A stretch of DNA of 47,646 bases from UBA10205 sp964373815 (GTDB lineage: Archaea; Iainarchaeota; Iainarchaeia; Iainarchaeales; Iainarchaeaceae): NCBI GenBank assembly GCA_964373815.1, contig CAYJWI010000009.1, positions 1-47,646 on the forward strand. The letters run 5' to 3'. The stretch's first letter is position 1. Every line of letters begins with the position of its first letter. The translations under genes and the position numbers were made by a program. This document shows positions 38,060-46,148 of the stretch, piece by piece. Under the pieces are notes generated by a model, which was not told the DNA's origin, searched no databases, and was given only the letters and a program-made list of their open reading frames with translations.

Positions 38060-38996
38060 ACCACCATTCATTCTGTTTATACCACTCTACCGTTTCCCGC
38101 AGGCCGTCATCGAATTTCTTTTTCGGCTTCCAGCCAAGCCCCCCTATTTTCGAGCTGTCAAGCGAATACCTGCGGTCATGCCCTTTTCTGTCCTCCACTG
38201 GCTGTATTGATTCATCCCCTTTCCCAAGGAGTTTTAATATTTTTTTAGTTAGCTCAATGTTCTGCACCTCGTTCCCGCCGCCGATGTTATATATTTCCCC
38301 CTTCCCGCCCTTCTCTGCGGCCACGAGTATCGCTTCGCAGTTGTCCTGCACGTGCAGCCAGTCCCTTATGTTTTTCCCGTCGCCATAGAGCGGAACTTTG
38401 TTGCCTTCAAGGATGTTTGTGATGAAAAGCGGGATCACTTTTTCCGGGTACTGGTAGGGGCCGTAATTGTTCGAGCTCCTTGTGACGACAACGTCAAACC
38501 CAAAGGTTGTAAAATAGCTGAGCGCGAGCAAATCACTTGCAGCCTTGCACGCGGAGTATGGGTTGCGCGGCTCTAGCCTGTCGGTTTCCTTCGAGGAGCC
38601 CTTCTCGACGCTTCCGTAAACTTCATCGGTTGACACCTGCACGAACCTCTCAACCCCTGCCTTCATTGCGCACTCGGCCATGTTCTTTGTCCCCGAAACA
38701 TTCGTATGCACGAAGGCCTGCGCGTCTTTGATGGAGTTGTCGACATGGCTCTCCGCCGCGAAGCTGAATACCGTGTCCACCCCTTCGAGGGCCTTTTCGG
38801 CGGTTTTCCTGTCGGCGATGTCGCCCTTCATGAACTTGTAATTTTTGCCGCTCTCAATCCCCTTAAGGCTGTCCAGGTTTCCTGCGTAAGTTAGCAAATC
38901 GAGGTTCACAATTTCAAGGTCTGTGCTTGCCGCAAGCATGCGCACGAAATTAGAGCCGATGAACCCCGCCCCGCCTGTAACAAGAACCCTGTCCAT
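38034..38996 (-). CDS. rmlB: dTDP-glucose 4,6-dehydratase
   Basis: 320 residues. VTGGAGFIGSNFVRML is the NAD site; FAAESHVDNSIKD, QVSTDEVYGS (catalytic Asp-Glu) and NPYSACKAASD (Tyr-x3-Lys) are the complete RmlB signature, followed by RSSNNYGPYQYPEKVIPLF and HDRRYSLDSSKI. It converts dTDP-glucose to dTDP-4-keto-6-deoxyglucose. rmlA follows it; no RmlC or RmlD is seen in the window, so the keto sugar may go to another product or the last steps are elsewhere. The gene has its own promoter region (38997-39126). Confidence 0.95.
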   Translation of the reverse strand: MDRVLVTGGAGFIGSNFVRMLAASTDLEIVNLDLLTYAGNLDSLKGIESGKNYKFMKGDIADRKTAEKALEGVDTVFSFAAESHVDNSIKDAQAFVHTNVSGTKNMAECAMKAGVERFVQVSTDEVYGSVEKGSSKETDRLEPRNPYSACKAASDLLALSYFTTFGFDVVVTRSSNNYGPYQYPEKVIPLFITNILEGNKVPLYGDGKNIRDWLHVQDNCEAILVAAEKGGKGEIYNIGGGNEVQNIELTKKILKLLGKGDESIQPVEDRKGHDRRYSLDSSKIGGLGWKPKKKFDDGLRETVEWYKQNEWWWKPLKVEK

Positions 38997-39026
38997 GGAT
39001 TAACCCACTAATATAGCTTTTGGCAC

Positions 39027-39035
39027 TTAATTAAA
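39027..39035 (-). promoter_or_regulatory. TATA-like box for rmlB
   Basis: TTTAATTAA on the minus strand about 35 bp before ATG 38996. The rest of 39037-39126 is GC-rich with a CAACGC/GCGTTG hairpin (39049-39066) and GCGCTTGGC-type repeats resembling the junction elements, but without flanking direct repeats. Confidence 0.4.
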
Positions 39036-39126
39036 GTCTTTTGGTTCACAACGCCTGCTCGCGTTGGGAGCGCGTACTACCTTCGCTTGCGCTTGGCAGA
39101 ACTTGCTCCGCTTTTTATTCTCTAAT

Positions 39127-40005
39127 TCAGAGCAGCAGCTTCCCGAACTTCACGCTTCCAATCAGCCTGCTTATCTTTACCGCAACAACATACCCTAATC
39201 CCGCAACTATTATGCCAATGGTGTGCAGCGGGGTTTTGTTCTCGATAAAGGTTATCCCGCGCGGGCTGCTAAGCTCCATTTTTGCGCCTTCCTTCCAGAG
39301 CCCTGTCGCTACCCGGAAATCCTGTGCTGGGTCTACCATGAAGCCGTACTCTATGTGCAGGAAGCCCTCGCAGAGCTTGGTCGGGTGCTTTTTGTAGAGG
39401 AGCACGTCGTTTTGGTGGTAGTAGAGCCTTTGCAGCACGTGCGATACAAGCGCGGGAAGCCCACGGGGCTTTGTTTGCTTGTGGTAGTGCAAATACCCGG
39501 CTTTCACGAGCTTGAACTTGTAGCCGAGGTCCATTATCTTGAATGAGAGGTCGGTGTCCTCGCGGTAATAGCGGTAATCCTCGTCATAGCCGCCCACTTT
39601 TTCGAGCAATTCCTTCCTGAAAGCGGTTGAGGTGCCTCCGTAGTAATCATAAGAGCTCACGACCCCGACTTTTTCCGAATCAAAACCCTTCACAATTTTG
39701 TCGAGCCAGTCCCTGTCCGCTATGCAGTCATGGTCCATGTTCACGACTATTTCATATTTCGCATTTTCGATTGCCCTGTTGCGCGCCCTGCACACGCCGG
39801 AATTTGGCTGGTGGAAGACCAGCAGCCTCTTCTTGCCCTTCGCGTAAGCGTCAAGAAAACTTTTGGTGCCGTCGGTGCTGCCGTCGTTGACCACAATTAT
39901 TTCATACTTCCCCCCAAACTGCTGCTCCATGAGGGATTCGAGTGTCATCTCAAGCACTTTCCTGTTGTTGTAGGTTGCAACTACAATGCTAGCGTTTTTT
40001 TGCAT
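39127..40005 (-). CDS. Family 2 glycosyltransferase
   Basis: 292 residues. ASIVVATYNNRKVLEMTLES, IIVVNDGSTDGTKSFL, GVCRARNRAIENAKYEIVVN and MDHDCIADRDW (DxD) define the GT-A domain; GGYDEDYRYYREDTDLSFK gives the ED catalytic pair. One weak hydrophobic helix near the C-terminus (LHTIGIIVAGLGYVVAVKI) may anchor it. It follows the Alg13-like gene and probably extends the lipid-linked glycan. Confidence 0.88.
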   Translation of the reverse strand: MQKNASIVVATYNNRKVLEMTLESLMEQQFGGKYEIIVVNDGSTDGTKSFLDAYAKGKKRLLVFHQPNSGVCRARNRAIENAKYEIVVNMDHDCIADRDWLDKIVKGFDSEKVGVVSSYDYYGGTSTAFRKELLEKVGGYDEDYRYYREDTDLSFKIMDLGYKFKLVKAGYLHYHKQTKPRGLPALVSHVLQRLYYHQNDVLLYKKHPTKLCEGFLHIEYGFMVDPAQDFRVATGLWKEGAKMELSSPRGITFIENKTPLHTIGIIVAGLGYVVAVKISRLIGSVKFGKLLL

Positions 40006-40090
40006 TCAGACCATTCCCTTGAATCTACCTTTCACAATCTTTTTCAATCCTTCCACAAAATTTTTTCAGCCATCCCAAAACGGTTTTTTT

Positions 40091-40591
40091 TCAGCCGCCA
40101 AATTCGCCCTTTACGTATTTTTCGAGTATTTCGTTTATTTTCCCGCGCGGCACATGCGCCGCTGAGAATTTTCCAAGTTCATGAAGTTTCTTTTCGAGCT
40201 CCTCCGGGTTCCACGCCACGAGCCCGAGCTTTTTCTGTTCGACCACTTCTGCAAGTTCGAGCTGGTGGTCATTCGTGTGCTCTGAAAATTCCTTCCTGCG
40301 CGGCACGCAGATGAATTTCTTGCCGAGGTTTTTTGCTTGGCCAATGTTGCCTTCCCCAGCATGGGTTATGAAGACATCGCACTGCGAAAGTTTTTTCCCG
40401 AATTCGGATAGCGGAAGGAATTTTTTGTGCCCAAAATTTGCAGGCTCATAGGTTGAATGCCCGGACTGGCAGAAAACCTTTCCGCCAAGCCCCCCTTCGC
40501 CTGCAAGCCTGTCTATTTCACGCAAGAGCCTGTCGAACTGCTGCGGGTGGGTGCCTAGCGAAACAAAAACTGCCACTGTTTTTTTGCCCAT
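40091..40591 (-). CDS. Alg13/EpsF/PssE-like glycosyltransferase subunit (GT28 C-terminal domain)
   Basis: 166 residues, matching the C-terminal half of MurG-type GT28 enzymes: VFVSLGTHPQQFDRLLREID is the N-terminal strand-loop, CDVFITHAGEGNIGQAKNLG the donor-site loop, and FICVPRRKEFSEHTNDHQLE the PxxxxxxxxHQ nucleotide motif. In Alg13/Alg14 and PssE/PssD systems this subunit carries catalysis and must bind a membrane partner; the partner is the next gene upstream, 40643-41095. In eukaryotes the pair adds the second GlcNAc to dolichyl-PP-GlcNAc. The 40006-40090 gap holds two copies of TTTTTTCAGCC (40061 and 40086). Confidence 0.88.
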   Translation of the reverse strand: MGKKTVAVFVSLGTHPQQFDRLLREIDRLAGEGGLGGKVFCQSGHSTYEPANFGHKKFLPLSEFGKKLSQCDVFITHAGEGNIGQAKNLGKKFICVPRRKEFSEHTNDHQLELAEVVEQKKLGLVAWNPEELEKKLHELGKFSAAHVPRGKINEILEKYVKGEFGG

Positions 40592-40642
40592 TTTTTCACT
40601 TCAGAACATTTCCGTTGATTTTTTCATGGTGCGGCCTTTTTT

Positions 40643-41095
40643 TTAGAAAATGCTTCCGCCGAAAATCCCGCGCGGGTAAAACCGTGCGAGCTCTTTCCAC
40701 TGGTATACGAAGAGGTCGGCAAAGGCGTAGGCTATTTTTCCGCTAAGCCCGGGTTTTGATGGCCTGCAAAAGCTCTCTATGAAGACTATTTTTTTGCCGA
40801 GCAGCTTTCCCGCGATGCACGCAACAAGGCCAATGTCCGCCCCTGTGGAAAGGATTATGTCCGGCTTTTCCCTAGAAATTATTTCAAGGCACTGTAAAAA
40901 GCATTTGATGGTTGAGAGCGGGTTTCTGCTAGGCAGCTGCGCAAAGAAAACCCTTTCCTTCCGCGCTAGGCTTTGCGTATCAGTTCTTTCGAATGTGATG
41001 AAGAAGTGCTCCTTGCCCCCGTAGAATTTTTCGAGCTGGAGCATTTCCGCAAGGTGCCCGCCAGCCGAGCACGCGAGGCATATTGTGGGTTCCAT
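40643..41095 (-). CDS. Alg14/PssD-like membrane-anchoring glycosyltransferase subunit
   Basis: 150 residues. ICLACSAGGHLAEMLQLEKF is the Alg14 N-terminal glycine-rich loop, ITFERTDTQSLAR follows, ILSTGADIGLVACIAGKLLG contains the TGAD motif and a hydrophobic helix, and IVFIESFCRPSKPGLSGKI the conserved ESF stretch. Alg14 recruits Alg13 to the membrane and binds the lipid acceptor. No separate N-terminal membrane helix is present, as in bacterial PssD and many archaeal forms. Transcribed leaderless and divergently from aglB. Confidence 0.9.
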   Translation of the reverse strand: MEPTICLACSAGGHLAEMLQLEKFYGGKEHFFITFERTDTQSLARKERVFFAQLPSRNPLSTIKCFLQCLEIISREKPDIILSTGADIGLVACIAGKLLGKKIVFIESFCRPSKPGLSGKIAYAFADLFVYQWKELARFYPRGIFGGSIF

Positions 41096-41118
41096 GAATA
41101 GGGAACGGCCTGGAAAGA

Positions 41119-41124
41119 TTAAAG
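41119..41124 (-). promoter_or_regulatory. TATA-like box for the Alg14-like gene
   Basis: TTTAAT on the minus strand (41119-41124), centred about 26 bp before ATG 41095. The 41125-41280 interval between the two divergent promoters shows nothing else I can name. Confidence 0.5.
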
Positions 41125-41286
41125 CTTATTGGTATGCCGGCAACAAGCAGGCTGGCAAGTGCAAAACCAAAGTTTTGAAGTGGAGAATGGAGCCACGGCT
41201 TGGCCTGCTATGCATAGTTCGCCAAAACCAATTCTATCTCCATACGCTTTGGTACAATTCCAGAAAACCGGGGTTCGGATTCGTGC

Positions 41287-41293
41287 TTAAAAA
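41287..41293 (+). promoter_or_regulatory. TATA-like box for aglB
   Basis: TTAAAAA, centred 26 bp before ATG 41316; a leaderless promoter facing away from the Alg14-like gene. Confidence 0.5.
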
Positions 41294-41315
41294 CCTTATG
41301 AATTAACCTATAATA

Positions 41316-43286
41316 ATGATTCAAAAAGTAAAGGCCTACCTCAAGGACAACAAGGCCGAACTTTTCATAGTGCTCCTTCTTTTCCTTCTCGCCTTCGGCA
41401 TAAGGGCGCATTTGATGGTCTACCAGCTAATGTTCGAGTTCGACTCATACTTCCATGCGCGCATAGGCGAGTACATCCTCCAGACAATGACAATGCCAAA
41501 AGTCGACCCCCTCGCATACTACCAGGTTGCAGGCGGGGCAGCCCTTCCTGTCGCTGGCTCGTTTTTCTGGACCGTCACCACAACGATTTTCAAGATAGTG
41601 ACGCTCGGCGCGCCTTACAACAAGCAGGCCTGGATTGCGGCGGTGAAATTCTTCCCGGCATTTTTCGGCGCGATAATTAGCATTGCAATGTACTACCTCG
41701 GAAAGAGCATGTATGGCAGGAGGGCCGGAGTGGTGATGGCTTTCTTTGCCGCGGTTGTCCCCGCATTCGTTTACAGGACAATGGCGGGATTTTTCGAGGA
41801 TGACTCGCTCGGCTTTTTCTGGCTAGTGATGGGCCTTCTTTTTGCCGTGCGCGCAGTAAAGGAGGCGAAGCTCGACAGGGATTCGCTCATCAACTCCATG
41901 CTCGCTGCGTTTTTCTTTTCTGTGATGGCGATTGCCTGGGGGGCGTTCCTGCTAGTGCCAGTGATATTGATTGGCTTTATCGTCGTCACTGCCGCAAAGG
42001 GAGTTTACGAGAACCTTGTGCACAAGGAAAATTTCTCGAAAACAATAAACGTGTGCGCCAACGCGCTTTCCATACTCGTAATAGTCACGATTTGTGCAAC
42101 CGCGCTGATAGGCACTTCCTGGATGCAGAACATTTCGGATAACGCGGTAAAATTCGTCGGCATCGGCAGCGGGGGGAGCGGGAACGCGGGCCAGGACTCC
42201 GGAAGCGTCTTTTCCTTAAGTGTCGGCGAAGAGCAGGAGGGCAGGGACTTTTGGGCAAACAAGTACAACGCTCTAGCGGTTTTCACCGGCTGGGTTTTCA
42301 ACAATACCCCGGGAAAAACGCAGGGTGCCATCTTGGTTCCGGGTTTGGTGTTCATTTTCATCGCGTACAGGCTCCTAAAGAAAAAGGACGATTTCGTAAC
42401 GCCGTTTGCGCTTGTCTGGATAACCTTTGCGCTCTACCTCGCTTTCATAAAGCTCAAGTTTACATTCTACCTGGGGCTTCCGCTCGCGCTTGCTGCTGGA
42501 ATAACCATCAATGACACGCTTGCGTTCCTCGGAGAGAGGCAGGGTTTTGAGAAAAAAACCGTAGCCTTTGCCCTTGGGCTGATGTTTCTTGTAGGCGTTG
42601 CGGCAGGCACGTTTTTCGTTAATGACAATGTCCCGCAAATAGAGGCGAACAACGGCTGGAAGGAAACCCTTTTCTGGATAAAAGACAACACTCCAAAAGA
42701 CGCCAAATTCTTCAACTGGTGGGATGAAGGCCACTGGCTCACTTTCATAGGCGAGAGGGCCGCGAGCACGGACAACAGGAACTACATACTGAAGGCCAAC
42801 CGCGACCTCGCGCTCTTCCTGCTCGCGGAATCCGAGGACGACGCATACAAGATAGTGGAGGAGTACGGCGCCGACTATGTGATTTTGAGCGAGGACCTTG
42901 TTGGCAAGATGGGCGCGCTTGGCCTCTACGCCTACAACACGACGAATTACAATGACCCGCGCCTCAAGCAGCAGTCAACGAACATGGACTGCTACAGGTC
43001 AAAGGACCCTGTTTCAGGCCAGACAACCGTGCGCTGCGGCCAGAACGCAATCCCAGAACAGGGCTACAATTCCCTTCCGTTCAAGAGGGTAGAGGAGCCG
43101 AACCAGATAATCGACCAGAGGAGCAGGGCCTTTGTTTACAGGGACGAGGACGGGGAGGGGTTGTTCATCCTCAACAAGGCCGCCAATGACACTTTCATTA
43201 CAAAACTTTTCTTCGACATAGAGAACATCCAGCACTTCGAGCTCGTTTACTCGAACAAACAAGTAAGGGTTTTCAAGGTAAAGTAG
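41316..43286 (+). CDS. aglB: Oligosaccharyltransferase, STT3/AglB family
   Basis: 656 residues. About 13 hydrophobic helices occupy residues 15-460; the soluble C-terminal domain opens with the catalytic signature NWWDEGHW (Trp468-Trp469-Asp470), which binds the +2 Ser/Thr of the sequon. The first outer loop has EFDSYFHARIGEYIL with the metal-binding Asp (Asp43) and FFEDDSLGFFW carries the second acidic motif. It transfers the lipid-linked glycan to Asn in N-x-S/T on the outer face. It is smaller than euryarchaeal AglB proteins of about 850-950 residues. GPT follows 20 bp downstream, joining the first and last steps of N-glycosylation. Confidence 0.94.
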   Translation: MIQKVKAYLKDNKAELFIVLLLFLLAFGIRAHLMVYQLMFEFDSYFHARIGEYILQTMTMPKVDPLAYYQVAGGAALPVAGSFFWTVTTTIFKIVTLGAPYNKQAWIAAVKFFPAFFGAIISIAMYYLGKSMYGRRAGVVMAFFAAVVPAFVYRTMAGFFEDDSLGFFWLVMGLLFAVRAVKEAKLDRDSLINSMLAAFFFSVMAIAWGAFLLVPVILIGFIVVTAAKGVYENLVHKENFSKTINVCANALSILVIVTICATALIGTSWMQNISDNAVKFVGIGSGGSGNAGQDSGSVFSLSVGEEQEGRDFWANKYNALAVFTGWVFNNTPGKTQGAILVPGLVFIFIAYRLLKKKDDFVTPFALVWITFALYLAFIKLKFTFYLGLPLALAAGITINDTLAFLGERQGFEKKTVAFALGLMFLVGVAAGTFFVNDNVPQIEANNGWKETLFWIKDNTPKDAKFFNWWDEGHWLTFIGERAASTDNRNYILKANRDLALFLLAESEDDAYKIVEEYGADYVILSEDLVGKMGALGLYAYNTTNYNDPRLKQQSTNMDCYRSKDPVSGQTTVRCGQNAIPEQGYNSLPFKRVEEPNQIIDQRSRAFVYRDEDGEGLFILNKAANDTFITKLFFDIENIQHFELVYSNKQVRVFKVK

Positions 43287-43305
43287 TTCTAACGGGGTTT
43301 TCGCC

Positions 43306-44298
43306 TTGCAGGTTTTCTGGCCCATTGCAGCGGTTTTCCTTTCATCCTTCCTGCTGACTTATTTTGTGACGCCAGTGCTGATAAGAAAGATGGTTGCCCG
43401 CGGCCTCACAGGCAAGGACATGAACAAGTACTCAAGGCCCGAGGTCGCAGAGCTCGGGGGTATTGCCCCGATGCTCGGAATATCCCTTGGCATAATAGTT
43501 TCCATTTTCGCCTCGACTTATTTGGGAATACTGCATTTCAACCTGACAATCCTCTTTGCATCCTTTCTCACCATAATTCTGGTGGCATTCATCGGAGTAA
43601 TTGATGATCTCATAGGCTGGAGAAAAGGCATAAGGCAATGGCAGCACGCGCTCTTCCCGGTTTTCGCCGCCCTTCCGCTAATGGCAGTGCAGGCGGGGAC
43701 AGATTTTCTCATACTCCCTTTCTTCGGCGCGGCCTCGATAGGGATTTTGTATTCCCTCGTGCTTGTGCCGCTAGGAATCACTGGCTCTAGCAACGCATTC
43801 AACATGCTCGCAGGCTTCAACGGCCTCGAAGCCGGCCTCGGGATAATAATAATTTCCACGCTCTCAATCATCGCCTTCATGACGGGAAAAACCGAGGCAC
43901 TCATAATAGGTGTCGCCCTGCTTGGCGGCCTGCTGGCCTTCCTGCGCTACAACTGGTTCCCCGCAAAAGTTTTCGGCGGCGACTCGCTCACGCTCATGAT
44001 AGGCGCGAGCATTGCAACCATTTCAATAGTCGGCAACATGGAAAAAATCGGGCTAAGCCTTATCGCCCTGCACTGGGTGGAGCTCGCCTTCAAGGCAAGG
44101 CACAAGTTCCAGAGTGAGTGCTTTGGCATCCCTGACAAGTACGGGCACATAAACCCCGACCCGCGCGGCGGCTCGCTGACGCATTTCATACTGAAGCTGA
44201 AGAGGTTCACAGAGCCGCAGCTCGTCACAACCCTTCTCGGCGCGCAAATGCTAATTTCGGCGGCTGTATTCGTGATGTTTTATTACAAATTATTTTGA
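43306..44298 (+). CDS. Polyprenyl-phosphate GlcNAc-1-phosphate transferase, Alg7/GPT-AglH type
   Basis: 330 residues from TTG 43306, with about ten membrane helices. The family blocks are in order: KDMNKYSRPEVAELGGIAPM, VAFIGVIDDLIGW (Asp-Asp metal site), ITGSSNAFNMLAGFNGLEAG (nucleotide/lipid site) and AKVFGGDSLTLMIGA (Asp in the FxGD motif). These are the eukaryote/archaeal GPT forms rather than bacterial MraY/WecA. It makes polyprenyl-PP-GlcNAc (or a related HexNAc), the first lipid-linked intermediate, which the Alg13/14-like pair across the divergent promoter would extend. Confidence 0.92.
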   Translation: MQVFWPIAAVFLSSFLLTYFVTPVLIRKMVARGLTGKDMNKYSRPEVAELGGIAPMLGISLGIIVSIFASTYLGILHFNLTILFASFLTIILVAFIGVIDDLIGWRKGIRQWQHALFPVFAALPLMAVQAGTDFLILPFFGAASIGILYSLVLVPLGITGSSNAFNMLAGFNGLEAGLGIIIISTLSIIAFMTGKTEALIIGVALLGGLLAFLRYNWFPAKVFGGDSLTLMIGASIATISIVGNMEKIGLSLIALHWVELAFKARHKFQSECFGIPDKYGHINPDPRGGSLTHFILKLKRFTEPQLVTTLLGAQMLISAAVFVMFYYKLF

Positions 44299-44347
44299 AC
44301 GCACTCCCTGCAGAAACCTTTTTTACGGGTTAATTACATCTACTAAC

Positions 44348-45094
44348 ATGGCAAATGAAAGCGCGGCCCCTTCAGCACAGGCAGAACAGCGCAAAGTGAA
44401 CCTCTTCGAGGGCGCATGGAAACAGAGGGTGTATGTCGCGAAAATCAGCGCCGCCGCGCTCGGGTTCTGGCTTTTGCAGTTCCTCTACCACTACCTTGTT
44501 TTTTCCCCCGGAGATGTTGCACTCTCCATTGTCAGGAGCTTCGCCTTTGCCGGCGCAACAATGATAAGTTTTGCCCTGATGATCGGCCCGCTTGCAAGGG
44601 TTTCAAAGCTGGTTTTTTCCTACCATAGGCGCGCGGTCGGGGTGTGGGGCTTCACTTTCATAATAATGCACATAGTCGCGGTGGCCGCATTCATTTTCAA
44701 CTTCGACCTTTCGCTTCCCTATTCCATCCTCGACCCGTTCGTGAACCCGATTATTTTCGGCTCGCTCGCATTCGCGTTTTTTGTCCCGATGTATCTCACT
44801 TCCACTGACTGGGCGTTTAACCTTCTCGGATACTTCAAATGGAAAAGCGTCCACAGGCTCGTCTACATCGCCTATATTTTCTCCGTGCTTCACTACACCC
44901 TCATAAACCCGAGCGCGCTGCAAAGCCTTTCAGGTTACCTGCTGATGCTCGCTACGCTTGCGGCCTTCGGGCTGGAACTGTTCGTCTTCCTCAAAACCGT
45001 GGCAAAAAGCAGGAGCATGAAGGCGATTGCAGTGGGCGGTGCGATAATCCTGTTCGCGCTCATACTTTTCGCGAAGGCGTTCCTGTTCAAGTGA
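44348..45094 (+). CDS. Ferric-reductase-like haem transmembrane protein (YedZ/MsrQ-like)
   Basis: 248 residues with six to seven hydrophobic helices. HRRAVGVWGFTFIIMHIVAV and FKWKSVHRLVYIAYIFSVLH contain the histidines spaced as the b-haem ligands of the ferric reductase-like transmembrane domain (YedZ/MsrQ, NOX). There is no FAD/NAD domain, so a partner must supply electrons. A 25-residue polar N-terminus precedes the first helix. It lies 49 bp downstream of the GPT gene and may be co-transcribed; there is no obvious link to glycosylation. A TATA-like TTTTTTACG near 44319 may give it its own start. Confidence 0.75.
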   Translation: MANESAAPSAQAEQRKVNLFEGAWKQRVYVAKISAAALGFWLLQFLYHYLVFSPGDVALSIVRSFAFAGATMISFALMIGPLARVSKLVFSYHRRAVGVWGFTFIIMHIVAVAAFIFNFDLSLPYSILDPFVNPIIFGSLAFAFFVPMYLTSTDWAFNLLGYFKWKSVHRLVYIAYIFSVLHYTLINPSALQSLSGYLLMLATLAAFGLELFVFLKTVAKSRSMKAIAVGGAIILFALILFAKAFLFK

Positions 45095-45109
45095 ACGACT
45101 GAAAATCCC

Positions 45110-45538
45110 TCACTTTTTTAGGGGGTTGATTGCCTTTACCCACGGGATTTTCCCGAAGTCCTTTGTGTTTTCCGTATAGATGGTTTTCACATTGTTTTCC
45201 TGCATGGTTGACGCTATCAGGGCGTCCCAAAAATGGATGTTGTAGAGAATCTGCGTTTTTATTGCATCGACTATGGTTTTTTCATCGTATTTTATGACCT
45301 CGAAAGCTGCTGCAAATTCCAGTATTATTTCAGCCGAATATTCGGGTGAAAGAGTCCTTTCAATTTTGCCGGTTGAGGCGCTGTGGAATTCCGCCAGGTT
45401 TTGGATGCTGACTGTAAAAGCCCGGTCTTTATATGCCTCCTTGAGGAATGCTTTCGCATTTTCATGCTTTTCAGCTTCATCCCTGTCAAATGCATATACA
45501 AGTATGTTCGAATCTATGAGGCCGGGTTTACCTGTCAT
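45110..45538 (-). CDS. PIN-domain ribonuclease toxin (VapC-like)
   Basis: 142 residues from ATG 45538. The PIN acidic residues are visible: LIDSNILVYAFDRDE (first Asp), NLAEFHSA (Glu), and IHFWDALIASTM (third Asp) followed by IYTENTKDFGKIP (fourth, Asn/Asp region). Such toxins cleave tRNA or rRNA. Its start overlaps the antitoxin stop by 11 bp, the usual VapBC arrangement with antitoxin first. It converges on the haem-protein gene, 15 bp away. Confidence 0.88.
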   Translation of the reverse strand: MTGKPGLIDSNILVYAFDRDEAEKHENAKAFLKEAYKDRAFTVSIQNLAEFHSASTGKIERTLSPEYSAEIILEFAAAFEVIKYDEKTIVDAIKTQILYNIHFWDALIASTMQENNVKTIYTENTKDFGKIPWVKAINPLKK

Positions 45539-45767
45539 AGAGTTCGCTCCTGTGTTTGTAGAGCAGTTTTCCCATATGCCTGCCTTCCTCCATCTTTTGG
45601 ATGAGGCTTTTAACTGCCCTTTCCCTTCTAGGGTCTTCTTCAAGCTTTGAGAGGGCTTCGCTGATGACTTTTGAGAGTGAGCCTTTCCTCCCCCCGTATT
45701 TGTTTTTTGCGAGCCTGCGGAGCTTTAGCTCATCCTTTTCTTCCAGGGCAACAGTAAGGTTTCCCAC
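45528..45767 (-). CDS. VapB-like antitoxin (ribbon-helix-helix type, probable)
   Basis: 79 residues from GTG 45767. The start is set by the family-like opening GNLTVALEEKDELKLRRLA and by promoter spacing; the frame is open further up to 45896 but crosses the promoter. NKYGGRKGSLSKVISEALSK is the RKGxLSxAVEEAL helix common to archaeal VapC partner antitoxins. The N-terminal strand and two helices suit a ribbon-helix-helix DNA-binding fold; the basic, flexible end (KMEEGRHMGKLLYKHRSELY) would wrap the toxin. A 14-bp palindrome lies at its promoter. Confidence 0.78.
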   Translation of the reverse strand: MGNLTVALEEKDELKLRRLAKNKYGGRKGSLSKVISEALSKLEEDPRRERAVKSLIQKMEEGRHMGKLLYKHRSELYDR

Positions 45768-45780
45768 GCAACCGCCGGAT

Positions 45781-45794
45781 AATATACGTATATT
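45781..45794. promoter_or_regulatory. Candidate operator: 14-bp perfect palindrome at the antitoxin promoter
   Basis: AATATACGTATATT, immediately downstream (in transcription sense) of the TATA box TTATATAA (45799-45806) and 14 bp before GTG 45767. Position suits autoregulation by the antitoxin-toxin complex. Confidence 0.55.
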
Positions 45795-45798
45795 TCTA

Positions 45799-45806
45799 TT
45801 ATATAA
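45799..45806 (-). promoter_or_regulatory. TATA box of the VapBC-like operon
   Basis: TTATATAA about 35 bp before GTG 45767; predicted initiation falls at about 45776, inside or next to the palindrome. Confidence 0.5.
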
Positions 45807-45942
45807 GTATATCTTTTCTTCCATAAGAGAGACGCCACAGGGAAAGATAAAAGCTTTTTGTTCAGTTCGCATAGACAGGCTGAACCGGAAGGCCACAACG
45901 GCGTAAGCGGCTAAAAAATAGAAAAGTGATTGGCAGCGTTCG

Positions 45943-46086
45943 GTGGAAAATCACTGCCATAAACCATTAAAAGTATAGATTTTCTTGACTTTTGATGCCT
46001 AATAGGCTCATTTTGAATGTCTTTGTAACTTGTCTATCAACGAGGCGGCACTTAAATTTCAATCCTATTTGGCATTAATTTTCCAC
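45943..46086. repeat. Widely spaced 17-bp inverted repeat in the VapBC-Fic intergenic region
   Basis: GTGGAAAATCACTGCCA (45943-45959) and TGGCATTAATTTTCCAC (46070-46086) are inverted copies, 15 of 17 positions pairing. A further TTTGGCATTAA / TTAATGCTAAA pair occurs at 46068-46078 and 46100-46110, and TGGCAC at 46111. The remaining 45807-46116 sequence is AT-rich and shows no gene. The repeats may be binding sites for a regulator of the Fic gene, or edges of a small lost element. Confidence 0.5.
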
Positions 46087-46116
46087 TTTTTCTATAGCTT
46101 TAATGCTAAATGGCAC

Positions 46117-46127
46117 TATTATTATAG
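46117..46127 (+). promoter_or_regulatory. TATA box for the Fic gene
   Basis: TATTATTATAG, centred about 27 bp before ATG 46149; favours that start over TTG 46131. Confidence 0.5.
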
Positions 46128-46148
46128 GTTTTGGCTGTTAATTTCAAT

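Noticed and set aside
40061..40096. TTTTTTCAGCC repeated 25 bp apart at the Alg13-like stop, and an 8-codon frame at 40601-40627 before the Alg13-like start
   Set aside because: Both are very short and A/T-run based; they may belong to the junction pattern but cannot be separated from chance.
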